DNA of 64,000 nucleotides from Alnus glutinosa (GCF_958979055.1 NC_084889.1:7991761-8055760); one strand, 5' to 3'; positions 1-12,398 are shown, counted from the first letter of the stretch. Notes: a model not told the origin generated them from the letters alone. Numbers and translations are program-made.

Positions 1-506
1 TGCTCTCTTTTGGAACAAGGAAACGGCTTTCAGAGATCTTTTTCCCTTTTGGAAGTTACTAGAGCCCTATTGGTATTGGAAGAGCCAAAAGATTCTTCCA
101 ATGTAGCATTTTTGGGTCCAATGAAATTCATAGGTATAGGATGTCGGTATCATCCACAACTGCTTAGATGCTTATGGGGGTTGCCAACAGAAAACCTCTG
201 TTAGTCTTTGATTATGTTTGGTCTAGGTGTTTTCAAATTTTCGTTGCTTTTAGCTTGTAGTAAAACCTTCTGTTTTGCCATGATTGGTAGGGTTTGCATT
301 TGTTGCATATCAGGCAGAATCTAAGGGCCCTTGCCCCTTGTAATGTGATTGCAGTCAAATGCTTAGATAACTAATTTTTTTAGGTGATTGTTGCTGCATC
401 AAAGTTTCAGGGGCTTTTACCAATATGTCATTCTCTTGGTGGCCATAGATGTGTAGATTTTTCAACTACTCATTCCAAAATGGGTTGTTAATTTTCTCTT
501 TTGCAG
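1..506 (+). other. Probable intron sequence of the partial 5' gene
   Basis: T-rich sequence ending in a polypyrimidine tract and ttgcag at 504-506. An open frame covers about 10-204 and ends in TAG, but it has no recognisable domain and no clear donor, so I treat it as intron or an unresolved exon. Confidence 0.35.
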
Positions 507-1222
507 GTGGGTAAGGGCAGTTGAGGAATTTCTTGATGTTCTACACTCTAGCCCGTATATGCATGTACAAAAGAAGGTAAAATTTACATTGGTAATTCTT
601 AATTTACTTGCTTAACTAATAGAATTTGAATCAAGGCTCATAATCTTCTAAGAATTTTTAAAATAAATTCTTCTCCTTCCACTTGATGCGAGTTACTGGT
701 GGTTTCTGCTAATTAGTACTCTTTATGTTGATGTACTTGCAGATGCAGAATTCTGGCCCACATTCTTCATTGGACTCTGCAATTGATCAGGGTCCATATG
801 TAAATGTTACAGATGGAATGGTGTCTGCAATGTGCAACGAACAAAATGGAGATGATATGGTCGAGGAATTACCTGAAAAACTCCAGAAGTTTCATGATGA
901 AAAAGATAAAGAAATAGTTTCCGATGTAAACCAAGATCGGCACCTGACAGGAGCGAAGGACGATGATGCTTTGCCGGACATTGCAGAAACCTCTAAGAAA
1001 GCTGCTAGTGTCCAGGATGCCGAGCACCATGATGTAATTTCTCCTGTTCGAAGATGCTTACAACTGCTATCTCGACAGAATAGGTGGTCTATGTGGCTGC
1101 TTGCTTACATTGCCATTATGACAAGTTGGCCGTTGGTAGGCTCAGCTCTTCAAATTTTCGTCAGAAAGAAGCTCAGAAATGTCTTACCTGCTGCTTTGCT
1201 CAGAACCAACAATGTCAAATGA
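507..1222 (+). CDS. 3' end of an unidentified gene with a C-terminal membrane anchor (partial)
   Basis: Two terminal exons can be joined: 507..576 and 743..1222. The first follows a ttgcag acceptor, encodes a stretch starting WVRAVEEFLDVLHSSPYM and ends at a gtaaaa donor. The second follows cttgcag, stays in frame and ends in TGA. The last exon is acidic and low in complexity (many D, E and K) up to about residue 105. It ends in a hydrophobic stretch, WLLAYIAIMTSWPLVGSAL, followed by a basic tail, as in a tail-anchored or single-pass membrane protein. Upstream exons lie outside the window or in 1-506, where I could not place one with confidence. I do not recognise the family. Splice sites and frame continuity support a real gene; the function is open. 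Confidence 0.6.
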
Positions 1223-2555
1223 TTATTTGGATTCCATATTTGTAGTTTGTATCATTTGTTGTACTTCTGAATTTGGCGTTGTACTACTATGGTAGTTACA
1301 CTCCTATGCTAATTGTCTATTAAATCTCAATAATTTCGCAAATCAATCCCACTGACTCGGAGGATGGACAATGAACAGAAGAATTCAACTTATTTTGTAA
1401 AACCTAGTTCTGCCAAGAGAATACAATAATTTACATGCTGTTGTTTTATGATGCTACACAAGGTTCTTGAAAGGAGTAATGTTACATACACTTTCATATC
1501 ACTCCCCCTTCGTTATTTCTTGATGTGGCATTGTCAAGGGCACACACGACTTGGTGAAGTGACCCTATCCCTTAGGAATTTTTGTAACAAATTAAGTTTT
1601 TATTCTTTTGTTCCTAATTTTGTAACAAATTAAGCTGTATCTCTGAATGCTATCTGCAAAGTCTGTCGAATGCCATATTGAAGAGAAACAAATGTGTGAA
1701 AAACTTGTAGGAAAAAAAGAAGAAACCAATGTAAGGAACCAATGTAATACTTAGCATCATGAGCATATTTATAATCCACCGACTTAATGTGGGCAATTTT
1801 TCATCTTCCCAATGCGAAACTAACTTTATGGGGTGTCACGTCCTTGTCATAGTTCATGTTATGCAGTGACTTAGTAAACTCTAAAAGGATTAGTCAAATT
1901 GCAATTAAAACTTTCAAGAATCACTTATTAAGCTCAACCTTACACAATAAGAAACCAATCTGCATGAGATTTAGCATTTATGAGGACCTTTATAATCCAC
2001 CCATTTAATGTGGACTGTTCATCTCTCCAATATGAGACTAATTTTCTGAAGTGTCATAAGGCCGATTTGAATTTAATAATATTATGTAATAATTATAAGA
2101 ATAAATTATTATCTAATGTCCGGTTTATTAGTTTGAGTGTTAAATTCGAATATGATTCAAATTCAATGCACGAATTACGAGGTTTGACTTTGTGAGATAA
2201 AATTTAAAAAATTAAATAAAATATAATTTATTTTTGAAAAAAGTAGAATATTATTCAAAATAATATTCAAAACAAACACACTATAATTATTCATACTTAT
2301 ATTTCTATATTCTAACCACTCGAAATGCAACCTTAGGCATTTTCAAAACAAGGCTAAAATGAACTCGAGAAATGATATTTTTACATCTCTTGTATATTTT
2401 TTGTACATATATTTTCTAAATTAATCATTGGATTTGTAGGGTTGATTTTTTAAAAAGAAAAAAAGAATATATATATATATATATATAGATGTAACATGTC
2501 TCACTAACTGCTTTTTGTTCGAAATTGATTTGACTTCTTGCAACTAGTCTATAAT

Positions 2556-2590
<35 letters not shown>

Positions 2591-3400
2591 TATTGTATAT
2601 TTGATAATTAATGGTTTTAAAAAGTGTTTTTGATATTAACTTTAAAAAGTGTTTTGATGTAATATCAATGTGAAAAGTATTTTTTGACGGAAGGTACATA
2701 TAAAAAGTGTTTCTAATATTTCAATTTATTTGTTATTAATTTTGAAAATAAGCCTTGCCCTCAATTAAGTTTGAGCAACCTGTCAGTACTCTAGGAATAT
2801 TAAATAACATTTAAACTTTGAGCTGCATGCCTAAATTGAAAAGGACAATATATATACTACTAATATCCTATTGAAAAAATATATTTAGAAAATTTAATCC
2901 ATCTCAAACTCAGTTAAATACAATAATTAACCAGATGTTATATATGTATATATACCCTCTTCCCCTAATTTTCTTTCAAGAGCTTAACCAGAAAGAATTA
3001 ATCCTCGATAAGCTAAGCAGCTTCTCAGCAACTTGTTTCTTTCTAAATTTTCTGTTCTGGTATCGTTTTCACATATATAGATTCTTCTTCCATGTTCACA
3101 AATGACTCTTAATAGTTTTATTTTGGAATATCCTAATAACATCAGCTGCTCAAGCTGATATATACTTTTCTTGGAAAAGAAAAGAAAAGAAAATATATAT
3201 ATATATTAATTCCCAGAAGCAAGAATACAAAGATTCAAGAAAATATTCAAAGTTACTGTGGGCGGCCACAACCCAAGCAAAGATGCTGGCCAAAATGGCG
3301 TTGACAGTGAGGCAACATGAAGACATGCACAAGGAAGAATGGCTCATGGAGGATGTTACAAATATTGAAAAATAGATGGCTTCTGATTTACCGTGTGTGT
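1223..3400. other. AT-rich 3' UTR and intergenic DNA, no gene seen
   Basis: Contains the 3' UTR of the upstream gene, with an AATAA-like stretch near 1328. After that come AT-rich repeats, a (TA)n run near 2468-2487 and a (TAA/AAT)n microsatellite at about 2556-2591. Short frames here lack domains and codon structure. Confidence 0.5.
2556..2591. repeat. (AAT)n microsatellite
   Basis: Uninterrupted trinucleotide run of about twelve units in intergenic DNA. Confidence 0.9.
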
Positions 3401-3429
3401 ACACAATGTGTAACAAAATATTGTAAATG

Positions 3430-4300
3430 CAAAATTTAAAGAACACAAATATTTTGTTAACGAAGTTGAAACTCAATTAAGGGAAAAACCACTCTGGAGC
3501 AGCCAAATTCAGGAAATTCACTATCAGAAGACAAAGCTAGTACATAAACAGTAACACTCACATACCTGATACAGCGATCGTATCTAGCACTTTGACGCGT
3601 AACCCAAATTGAACGCCTCCCAACCAAGTCTCCTACTTGAATGGGTCTTCTATGAATTCTTTTACCTTAAGGCTCCTCCTTAAGATAGACTTCAATTATG
3701 AGAACAACAATAATACACAACGGTAACGGCTTGAGATCTAGCGGATCTTCACAGGTTCTCCCTAAAATTTTCTTTTTAAGCTCTAAAGAATTCAATACCG
3801 AATTATGTATATAATACATGTCTATATGCCTCTATTTATAGGTTACAGAAGACTTAAATCGACTTTGATTTAGTTTTCTCTAGGCGGCGTCCGGGAGCAA
3901 GCTGAGGCCGTCCAGACGGACTACTGTGCAACCAGCTTTCCATAATGCGCTAAAAAGCTTTCCTGAATAAGAATGCGTTCGGACGATGTTGCCCTAGCGT
4001 CCAGACGGTTGCACCTCTGCTGCACGTAATTACCATAATAAGGACTATGTCCGAACGGTGTTGTCCTGACGTCCGAACAGTTGCAATTCTTATCCACGTC
4101 TTGCCTTATTAAGGATCACGTCTGGACAGTGTAGCCCTGACTTCCGGACGAATGCAACCTTGAACTGTTCGAATCTTCTAAACATTGATAGAGGCGTCCG
4201 GACAGGATTGCCACGTCGTCCGGACGGATGTTGCTGACTGATGAACGTCTGGACGCTTAACTAAGCCGTCCAGACGGAAACAAAGGATCCTATTTTTCTG
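3430..4300. repeat. LTR-like repeat element with many CGTCCGGACG-type palindromes
   Basis: The left part (about 3450-3880) has the same general layout as 42935-43370, including a shared ttaacgaag..gaaac start. From about 3885 to 4285 the near-palindrome CGTCCGGACG and its one-base variants (gtccagac, gtccgaac, gtctggac) recur more than ten times at uneven spacing of roughly 25-60 bp. This GC-rich clustering differs sharply from the AT-rich surroundings and fits a non-autonomous LTR retrotransposon relic. Ends and TSD were not resolved. Confidence 0.5.
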
Positions 4301-6446
4301 AATTGAAATCTATATAGAATCTTTCTGAAATTTCTAAAATAACATTTTTGAAGCTTATGACACTGCAATTTGTTATAATAAGGCTCTTTTCATATTAGAA
4401 AAATAATCTCTCAATATCTTGAAGATTCTGAAAATTAAGGCATTTCTGTTAAAGTAGCAACAATACATAATAGTAATTTTATCAACAGAATACGGCCAAT
4501 CAAAAACTAACAAATATGAAAATATATGCCTTTCACATTGGGTATGGACAAGGGTATTTGGTAAAGAAAATGACATTTTCGTCGGAGAAAGACAAGCTTG
4601 ACGCCATGATTATACCAAATCCTGGTGGAGGAATAGAACTTTCCTTAGCTTTTCAAGGAATAGCATCTGTCTTTTCAAAAGATTTTAACTGCATGTGGAG
4701 CAAAGAATATTCAAATCCAATATTGTGAGGAAAAGCCAAAGGAAAAGACAAATGACTTTCACTTTGTAATCACAGCCTTTATTTGTAACTTTATATATAT
4801 ATATCTCCCCATTAACTTTACATGTTTTTACCCTGGAACATTGTTATATTATTAAATAAATGATTTTATATATATAAGACATGCACCTTGTGATTTAACA
4901 AATATTTTAATTAAAATGAAGGTAAATTATAGAATTAAGATTTAAATTTAAGATTATTACTGATATCATGTTAAATCATCGATCATTAAAAAATAATGAT
5001 ATATAGTTTTGTGTATATATATATATAAATAGAGATTTCTAGATACGTTTTACATCTAACGATCCATTTTTCTTGTTTATCTATTATTTTATGTATAGAA
5101 TAAGACAGAAAAACTATGGACCTCAATAATATAGATCTTATGTGACATAGCTATCGAGAAAGAATATACGTAAGCAAAGTTCGAATTGATGATTGGAAAC
5201 CTGGTCGCTTAACCCAGGTGATCTTTTACTTATAACTAGCATGTAGGTTAACTGTAATCTTAGTTATGTGTATATAAATTTTTGGATACTTTCTTCTTGC
5301 AAGCTCGTTGTTAAGGGTGAATTGTACCTGTTGTTACCGTGCACATACAACAATGATGAATGATATAGAATCAAAAAGAGAGAGAAAGAAAATTGATACA
5401 AATTTACGTGATTCGACAATATGCTCATGTCCACAGGAGTGCGGCTAAGTCTCATCGTATTACTCTTTAAGCTTAAGAGAATATAAGTCACTTATTCCAA
5501 TAGTACCTAATAAGGTTTGTATCATTTCATTAGTATCAAAACTACTTTTCACGTCAAAGAGGGAGCGGCCTATAAGATAGAGTGACCGCCTCTGTGGATG
5601 CCGGATTGATAAGAAGCGTGATGATATGTTGCGATTCTAATTGTCTCATATTATATATATCGGTTAAGTGTAATATTAACCATTTGTGTATATATAAACT
5701 CTTGTACATCGATCCTTTCTTTACAAGCTTATTTTCAAGGGTACTGAGTTCTACCTAACTCATGTTTGCATATATCGTACTCTTTTTAAAGCCTAAAATG
5801 GAATATAACTAGACTTTCCCCTTTCTGTTTTGAGAGGGAGGCATCTAAGGTATTGCAGATGTTTAAAGCATAGTAAAGCCAAGAGACCACATGCTAGCTA
5901 GGATTGGTATTCATTTCTGGTTAGATATATAGTAATGGGGCAGGTCAGAAGAAGACCTACTTCAATCTGTTCAAATGGATTATCACAAGTAGACTTACTG
6001 CCAGAATTAGAAAGAGTAAAAACTCAATCCACAATAGAGTTCTTTGTAATCTTTGGCATATTCCCCTTTTTTGTGCTTAATTAGTGTGTGTTAATTAGTT
6101 GTTTTGATTAGTTTATGTATGTAAATTATGGAGACAAGATTCGAACTTATGATTTTTACTCTAATATCATATCAAATCACTACTTATCGCAAAAATTTAA
6201 ACAAATAGAATTAGAAACCGGTAAATTTAAACTTAATTATGTCAGGAATTAAGAATATTGGTCGGCATGCAGAATATTGGCTGTCCCCAATTCTTCTCAT
6301 AAGTAGAAAATCCACTTTTTTTATGGGATCGGATCATGTCAAGCTATATGCATGAGACATACGATGATATATATATACTTTGGCAAATATATCTGCACGA
6401 GAAGATGCCACTTGGAATCATCAGCTTGCTTACAGCTAATTAATTA

Positions 6447-6525
<79 letters not shown>

Positions 6526-7030
6526 TTGAGCTGTCGATCATGTTGGTAAAGATTGCCGTAACATATCCTCCTCAAAACAAGACAATCAACAGTTAAGGTC
6601 ATGTGATTTTTGAAGCTCTGCAGATGCCCTCAAAACATTGACTAATTCAGACATGCATGCAGGTATATCGATCTCAATGTAACAACAATTGGCAACTCGA
6701 TCTATTAATATTATATTATATTATTATTTCTTGCTCTGATGTTCTGTAAATTGCAATGCAACGATCGACCTAAAAGAAGCCGAACCCTAGAGTTCAAGAG
6801 AATGTGGTTAAACTAGAAGAAAAGCAGACGGAGAATCAAAGTTGGAAACCATTGAAGGAAACATGATTATACTAATTAATGCCTTCAGATTTTGTTTCCA
6901 AATGAACACTAGAAGCTCACTGCTTCTTCTATATAGTATGTTTACAAAGAATATGCCCTGCCAACAAGTGCAATTATATATGCATAGGGAGAATTCATGT
7001 TTCTTGTCAAACTCGTAGACCAATTACATT
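4301..7030. other. AT-rich intergenic DNA with transposon relics
   Basis: No credible gene. A stretch at about 5300-5500 (around tttacgtgattcg) resembles LTR-type retrotransposon leader sequence, but no ends were found. A long (AT)n tract lies at about 6450-6516. Confidence 0.4.
6450..6516. repeat. (AT)n microsatellite, about 33 units
   Basis: Continuous alternating AT run, followed by aatactaaattgag. Confidence 0.95.
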
Positions 7031-7035
7031 CTAGC

Positions 7036-7552
7036 CCGGCCTGTTTGTTTCGCGGTAAAATATTTTTTGAAAAATGTTTTCTTTATTTTTAATTGTTTGG
7101 GGCAGCGTAAAATATTAGTCAATCTGAAAATATTTTTAGTTGACCAAGTAACAACCTTTACGAGACGTAAAATGGTTTATGATTCTCATTTGCGCGCGTA
7201 AACATGCAATTTTTCGCCTCTTTCCCACACTTTCTGACAGACAATTTTGAGATGGCTTTTTACGGAGCCTACTTGTCCGAGAAAGTGGGTCCTCTCACAA
7301 TTGTCTGCCCAAATTGCAAGCAATATGGACAGACAATTACACTAGATCTCAATCTTACTTCCGAAGGCCTTCTATTTTTGCACACTCGATCTCTTCCTTC
7401 TTAGCTCTTCTTCGCTGTCTCTTTCTCTCTCTCTCTCGCAACTCTTCAGATTATATATATGATAATAAATATTTGGTGATTTTTCATATGATAATAACCA
7501 CTTTTTTAGAAAAATGTTTTCAATTGAAAACATTTACTGACATACAAACTAA
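7036..7552. mobile_element. Probable non-autonomous DNA transposon with degenerate terminal inverted repeats
   Basis: The left end (ggcctgtttgtttcgcggta, then aaatatttt..aaaatgttttc) resembles the reverse complement of the right end (gcttagtttgtatgtcagta, then aatgttttc). The interior has no transposase. A clean TSD was not found, so the superfamily is open (hAT- or Mutator-like). Confidence 0.35.
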
Positions 7553-7960
7553 GCAATCATCTCCTAACGTTCTCAAAAAGAGAATCAAAATGGAAAGGTT
7601 GTCATTCAACAAAAAGCCAACTTGATACCCTAGCTAGGTTTGATCCAATAGGCAGACATACATCCACATTGGGTCACAATAATTGCAACTTAGAATGTTT
7701 TTTGTCAAAGGCAAAACAGTTCCTAATTAATTATAAGATTTTGACACAAGAATTGTTTACCCTTATGAAGACAAAAATTCTTTGTAAGAAACTATAAGCT
7801 ACGCCATCAATTGGATTAGCTAGATATGTACACGAAAGTTTATAGGAAGCTGATAAATATCCTTGTAGCTAGATACAATGAATTGACTTTGGACCTAACT
7901 AAAATATGAACCAGATTCAATAGACTGATCGAGGAGCAATACTCTCTCCCAAGATAAAAA

Positions 7961-8296
7961 TGAGAAATGTTTGATTTCATTCTCTTACACATTTTTTGTT
8001 CATCTACGTACAAGAGATATGCAAATCCGCCATTGAATTTAGAGATGTGTTTGGTGTCATTTTCTTGCACATCTCTTTTGTAATTTCACCATTGAATTTG
8101 TAAAATCACACGTGGTCTCATAAATTCAATGGTAGACTTGCATATCTCTTGTACGGAGATGAACAAGAGATGTGTTGCGCAAGCGAATAAAACCAAACAT
8201 CTCTTTTGAATTTATGAGACCACACATGTAGATTCCACATATTAAAAGGTAAATTTACAAAAAGTATGAGCAAGAAAATGGCACCAAACACGTCTC
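7961..8296. mobile_element. Interleaved pair of related foldback MITEs (A-B-A'-B')
   Basis: Segment A (7961-8041) pairs with A' (about 8121-8204) as an inverted repeat, and B (8042-8125) pairs with B' (about 8211-8296). The order is A, B, A', B', so the two hairpins interleave instead of nesting. A and B themselves share a start like gagatgtgtttggtgtcatt, which makes them copies of one MITE family. No protein is encoded. Confidence 0.6.
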
Positions 8297-8770
8297 GATA
8301 AAAAATGCAACCCCCATAGAAAACACAGTCAGATAAGTACTAAGAAAAGGTCTTGGAGAAAGATCAACTGAAGACGAAGTATTTGTTAGGGCATCTAGAA
8401 GGGGAGGATGAGGACAATTCTTCAGGGACGGTAGATTGATTCCCCAATTTTCTCGCTACTTTTTGTCTAATGTGCATGGCATCTTCTAAGCCTTCCTAAC
8501 TACCAAAGGACCCCAAAGAATGCCCTTTCATAGATCTGAAAAGCATCTCGATCATATAATAATCAAAAAAATCAAATAGTTTTCTTGACCTAAAACACTG
8601 GTCTTGAAGAATCAAAAGATACCCATCTTATCTCCATATCTCATTTGATAAAAAAAAAGATAAAGAAAGAAAACTATCCAATCTCTCTCGTCTTTGGTTA
8701 TATTCCCATGTCAAAGAGTAATGCGATCTTGTAGAAATCAACAAGGGCTTGTAAGAAAAAAAATAAAAAT
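8297..8770. other. Intergenic DNA, nothing recognised
   Basis: Mixed AT-rich sequence without a supported gene or repeat boundary. Confidence 0.4.
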
Positions 8771-9045
8771 AGTAATGCTATTTAGTAGATTGTTATATGA
8801 CTACCATATAATATATTTGATAATATAATAATTAAAATTAGCAGTTGAATCAAAACTTATAAGGAAAAAATCAATGGTTGATTTTCATTGTCACGTCATC
8901 TTAGTTGTGTGGTAGTCATATAACCGTTTACTAAATAGAACATTACTCAAAAGAAAAATTAAGCGTTGATTTTTACTGTCACGTCGTCGATCCTAGTACG
9001 TTGTATGATAGTCGTTTTATAACAGTCTATTAAATAACATTTCTA
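8771..9045. mobile_element. TTATTTAGTAGACTG-family MITE plus an extra right end, upstream of the GRAS gene
   Basis: The left end agtaatgctatttagtagat is inverted at 8925-8947 (gtttactaaatagaacattact). A second, partial right end (cagtctattaaataacattt) follows at about 9023-9043. The same family occurs at 19391-19571 and 27898-28066. It lies within 120-400 bp of the GRAS start codon. Confidence 0.6.
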
Positions 9046-9087
9046 TTGAACGAAAGAATATCTGTTAGTTATTCCCATGCTACTCCC

Positions 9088-9100
9088 TTCCTTAAATACC
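9088..9100 (+). promoter_or_regulatory. Possible TATA-like element of the GRAS gene
   Basis: A cttaaatacc stretch lies about 70 bp upstream of the ATG at 9165. It is a weak match to a plant TATA box. Confidence 0.25.
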
Positions 9101-9164
9101 CAACCATGGCCTTGTCTCCCATGTCCCAAATCTACACACTCTCTCATTCACACACGCAGAGATC

Positions 9165-10568
9165 ATGGAATACACTGATGAGGAGGAGCTTTTGAATCTT
9201 AGCCTTGCGATTGTCTCAGAATCTGGTGATGGGAGGACAAGGAAGAGGAAGAGAGGGGATGCTTTGAGCCCAATGCATTCATATGAAGGCTGTGAAGGGA
9301 AGATATTTAGGCTTCTTCAAATGAGGGAACAAATGCTAAAACTAGACCGCAAGAGATCACAAGCAGTAGCTGCTGAAGATCATGGAAATGGCCTCCATTT
9401 GATCCATTTGTTGCTCATAACAGCCACCGCAGTCGACCAAAACAAGGTCGGCTCTGCTGTGGAGAATCTGACGGAGTTGTACCGGACTGTGTCTCCGACC
9501 GGCAGATCGCTGCAACGAGTTGTAGCCTACTTTGCCGACGGTTTGGCCGCAAGGCTTCTCACCCGAAAATCTCCCTTCTACAACATGATCATGAAGGACC
9601 CTACAGACGAAGAAGAGTTTCTTGCATTCACCGATCTCTACAGGGTGTCTCCATATTACCAATTTGCTCATTTCACTGCCAACCAGTGCATAATAGAGGC
9701 CTTTGAGAAGGAGGAAGACCAAAACAACAGAACATTACATGTTGTCGATTTTGATGTCTCTTATGGGTTCCAATGGCCTTCTCTTATCCAGTCGATTTCC
9801 GAAAAGGCATCCAGTGGAAATCGAATATCCCTCCGGATAACAGGATTCGGAAGAACCTTGGAAGAACTGCAAGAAACAGAGGACAGGCTGGTAAGCTTCT
9901 CAAAGGGCTTCCGTAACTTGAACTTCGAATTCCAGGGATTGTTAAGAGGCTGCTCCTCCAACTCCAAGCTTAATGTTAACTTAAGGAAGAAGAAGAACGA
10001 GACACTGGCAGTAAATTTGGTTTTCTATATGAATACTTTGAATGATGATGAGAAGATTTCTGACACATTGAAATCTGTACATTCGCTTAATCCCTCTGTT
10101 ATAATCTTAGTGGAACAAGAGGGCAGCCGAAGCCCACGAAGCTTCTTGTCAAGATTCATGGAGTCGTTGCATTGCTTTGCAGCATTGTTTGACTCACTGG
10201 ATGATTGCCTTCCACTGAAGAGTACAGAGAGGTTGAGCATTGAGAAGAACCATCTTGGTAAAGAGATCAAAAGCTTGCTTAACTATGATAAGAATAGTGA
10301 TTCAAATTGCTTAACATATGAAAGGATGGAAACGTGGAAGGCAAGAATGGAGAATCATGGTTTCATGGGTATTAAATTAAGCTCCAAGTCTATTATTCAA
10401 GCAAAACTTCTTCTGAAAATTAGGAGCCCTTCAACTTGTCCCCTTCAGCTTGAGGGGGAGAGTGGTGGTGGTGGTGGGTTCAGAGTTTCTGAAAGAGATG
10501 GAGGAGGCATTTCTCTTGGGTGGCAGGATAGGTGTCTGCTTACAGCCTCTGCATGGCATTGTGTATGA
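9165..10568 (+). CDS. GRAS-family transcription regulator, possibly RAD1/TF80-like
   Basis: Intronless frame of 467 residues from the first ATG to TGA. Visible GRAS features in order: a basic RKRKR cluster at 26-30 (possible nuclear signal); first leucine-rich region about 75-135; VHIID-type core LHVVDFDVSYGFQW at 191-204; second leucine-rich region about 215-260; PFYRE-like region about 280-350; and a C-terminal SAW motif with LGWQDRCLLTASAWHC at 451-466. The N-terminus is short and there is no DELLA motif, so it is not a gibberellin repressor. GRAS proteins act in the nucleus as regulators, often with partners. The EKASSGNRISLRITGFGR region and overall length recall the RAD1/TF80 group of mycorrhiza-associated GRAS proteins, but that subfamily call is from memory and unsure. 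A glycine-rich insert (about 430-449) precedes the SAW motif. A MITE sits just upstream. Confidence 0.9.
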   Translation: MEYTDEEELLNLSLAIVSESGDGRTRKRKRGDALSPMHSYEGCEGKIFRLLQMREQMLKLDRKRSQAVAAEDHGNGLHLIHLLLITATAVDQNKVGSAVENLTELYRTVSPTGRSLQRVVAYFADGLAARLLTRKSPFYNMIMKDPTDEEEFLAFTDLYRVSPYYQFAHFTANQCIIEAFEKEEDQNNRTLHVVDFDVSYGFQWPSLIQSISEKASSGNRISLRITGFGRTLEELQETEDRLVSFSKGFRNLNFEFQGLLRGCSSNSKLNVNLRKKKNETLAVNLVFYMNTLNDDEKISDTLKSVHSLNPSVIILVEQEGSRSPRSFLSRFMESLHCFAALFDSLDDCLPLKSTERLSIEKNHLGKEIKSLLNYDKNSDSNCLTYERMETWKARMENHGFMGIKLSSKSIIQAKLLLKIRSPSTCPLQLEGESGGGGGFRVSERDGGGISLGWQDRCLLTASAWHCV

Positions 10569-10874
10569 TTGATATATAGTCTTCTAACACATTCATTATT
10601 TTTGTAAACCTAATTTATTTAGATAATGAATTTGGACAGCTACTTTTTAATGACTGCTTTAGTTATCTAGTTAATTAATCCTTCACACATATAGTCCTTT
10701 TGTCAATGTAGCGGCGCGTTGGGAAAGGCATGCAATAATTTGTTGCCTTTTCTGCATGATTTCATATTGTGAAAGGCATATGAAAGGCATGCAATAATTT
10801 GTAGATCAGAGCTTGTAAAACTTTCTGATATAACGTTGTGAAAGGCATGCAATAATTTGTTGCCAACCAAAGAA
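10569..10874. other. 3' flank of the GRAS gene with a short direct repeat
   Basis: The phrase gaaaggcatgcaataatttgt occurs three times or nearly so between about 10720 and 10860. No gene is seen. Confidence 0.45.
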
Positions 10875-11450
10875 AACCTTTTTAAATAAACGATTGTTCA
10901 AGACCCGTTGTGCCCTATTTGTGAACTAGATGTGAAGAATACTAGCTATATTCTGTGGCGATGTCCATCATCAAATGCCCTAGCCGAGGTGATGCTTTCC
11001 TATATATCCTAAGCGAGTTATTAGAGAAATTTGAGAAGAAAGAAGTATAACTAATGACCACAATATATAGTCAAGAGAAATATGGGTTCGCAGAAATATA
11101 GTAGTATTTGAATATGATCATCTCATCCACCTTTCCCAACTAGTAAGAGGTGAAAAGGAGTTTGTAGAAGAATTTCATGCGATGTAGAAGGCCAATCCTG
11201 AAGTCGATATAGGCAATTGATCGATTTGATGATGAGAACACACGCTCAAAAGTCTATAATCATGGCATGTGAGGCACGCCAAAAGGGAAGCAAGCATGAC
11301 AGCCCATCGTCTAGCAAAAGCAACAATTTTGCAATTTTTTGAGCAAATATAGATGAGAGATTATCCTAGTTTTTATAGTGATAGTTGTAACTGTTGAGCA
11401 TGATGTATTATCATGTTTTTAATTAAAGCTTGAAATTTTACCTAAAAAAA
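10875..11450 (+). mobile_element. Decayed 3' end of a LINE (zinc-knuckle and RNase H remnants)
   Basis: Frames near 10895 read like the zf-RVT motif of plant L1 LINEs (CPICELDVKNTSYILWRCPS). A region near 11270-11320 reads like the end of an RNase H domain (RREASMTAHRLAKA type). Many stops and frameshifts are present. The block ends in an A-run at about 11441-11450. Confidence 0.5.
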
Positions 11451-12398
11451 AAGGTGTTAGTGTACTAACTTTAACATATTATCTTGGTTTGTATAGTAAG
11501 AAGTCAAATATATATAAAGTAACTTATATAACATATATTACTTAATGATTAATATCCCTACTTAAATTCATATTACCTATTTTATTATATATATATAGGA
11601 AAATGCGGAAAATGCTATTTACACTACACTCACACAACAATGATACAACAGCCCCTCACATGGGGTGAGCCCACAGTCATTGTTGTGTGGGTATAGTACA
11701 CTAATCAAGTCCCATATATATATATGAACAAGCTATTGAGACGGGTTAAGAAGCCTAGCGAAACTTTATACGACCTAAGCTCATGAGTGTTAAATGAGTC
11801 GAACCAAGTTTATACGGGTATTTCTCATGCATTTAATAATTGAGCGAGTTTCTGCTTGCACGATCAAGTTTCTACATTTTCAAACTGAATTCGAATTAAC
11901 TTTATAAGAGCAAATTATCGAACAAACTTGTTCATTTACCGTCCGAGATAATAATGTGGCTTCTTTTTATCTGTTAAATCAATTATATTTGACATTATAC
12001 ATTTTGGAATATGGGCTTTGTTTGGCAATGTCTTTGCCTGTATAGGATAGTGCTATGACTTTTTTTTTTTTTTTTACTTTTTAAAATTTTTCAATAATAA
12101 TCAACATCAAAACATTCCAATTTTTTTTCACTTTTTTATATCATATCAATAATTTTTTATTACTATTCAAATAAATAAATTCACTACAATACAAATTTTT
12201 TTCACTTTTTTATACAAATTTTTTTTATTTTATTTCACATTTATCACTTTTTACTAATTTTAAAATCTAACTTATCTAATATGCATAAATATTTGCCAAA
12301 CATACCCATGGATTAAAGCAAAGGAGAGGGGAACCAAGTGGAAATAGAAGTGATGACATGGCAAAGCTTGAACTGGTCAGATCAGATGACGTTAACTC
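11451..12398. other. AT-rich intergenic DNA before TMEM18
   Basis: Contains a weak inverted repeat around 11620-11700 (cacacaacaatga paired with tcattgttgtgtg). Long T/A runs follow at 12060-12240. No gene is seen. Confidence 0.45.

Noticed and set aside
10..204. Open frame at the window start
   Set aside because: No ATG, domain or clear donor; ends in TAG within probable intron sequence.
9357..10270. Antisense frames within the GRAS gene
   Set aside because: Shadows of a GRAS coding exon with clear domain content.
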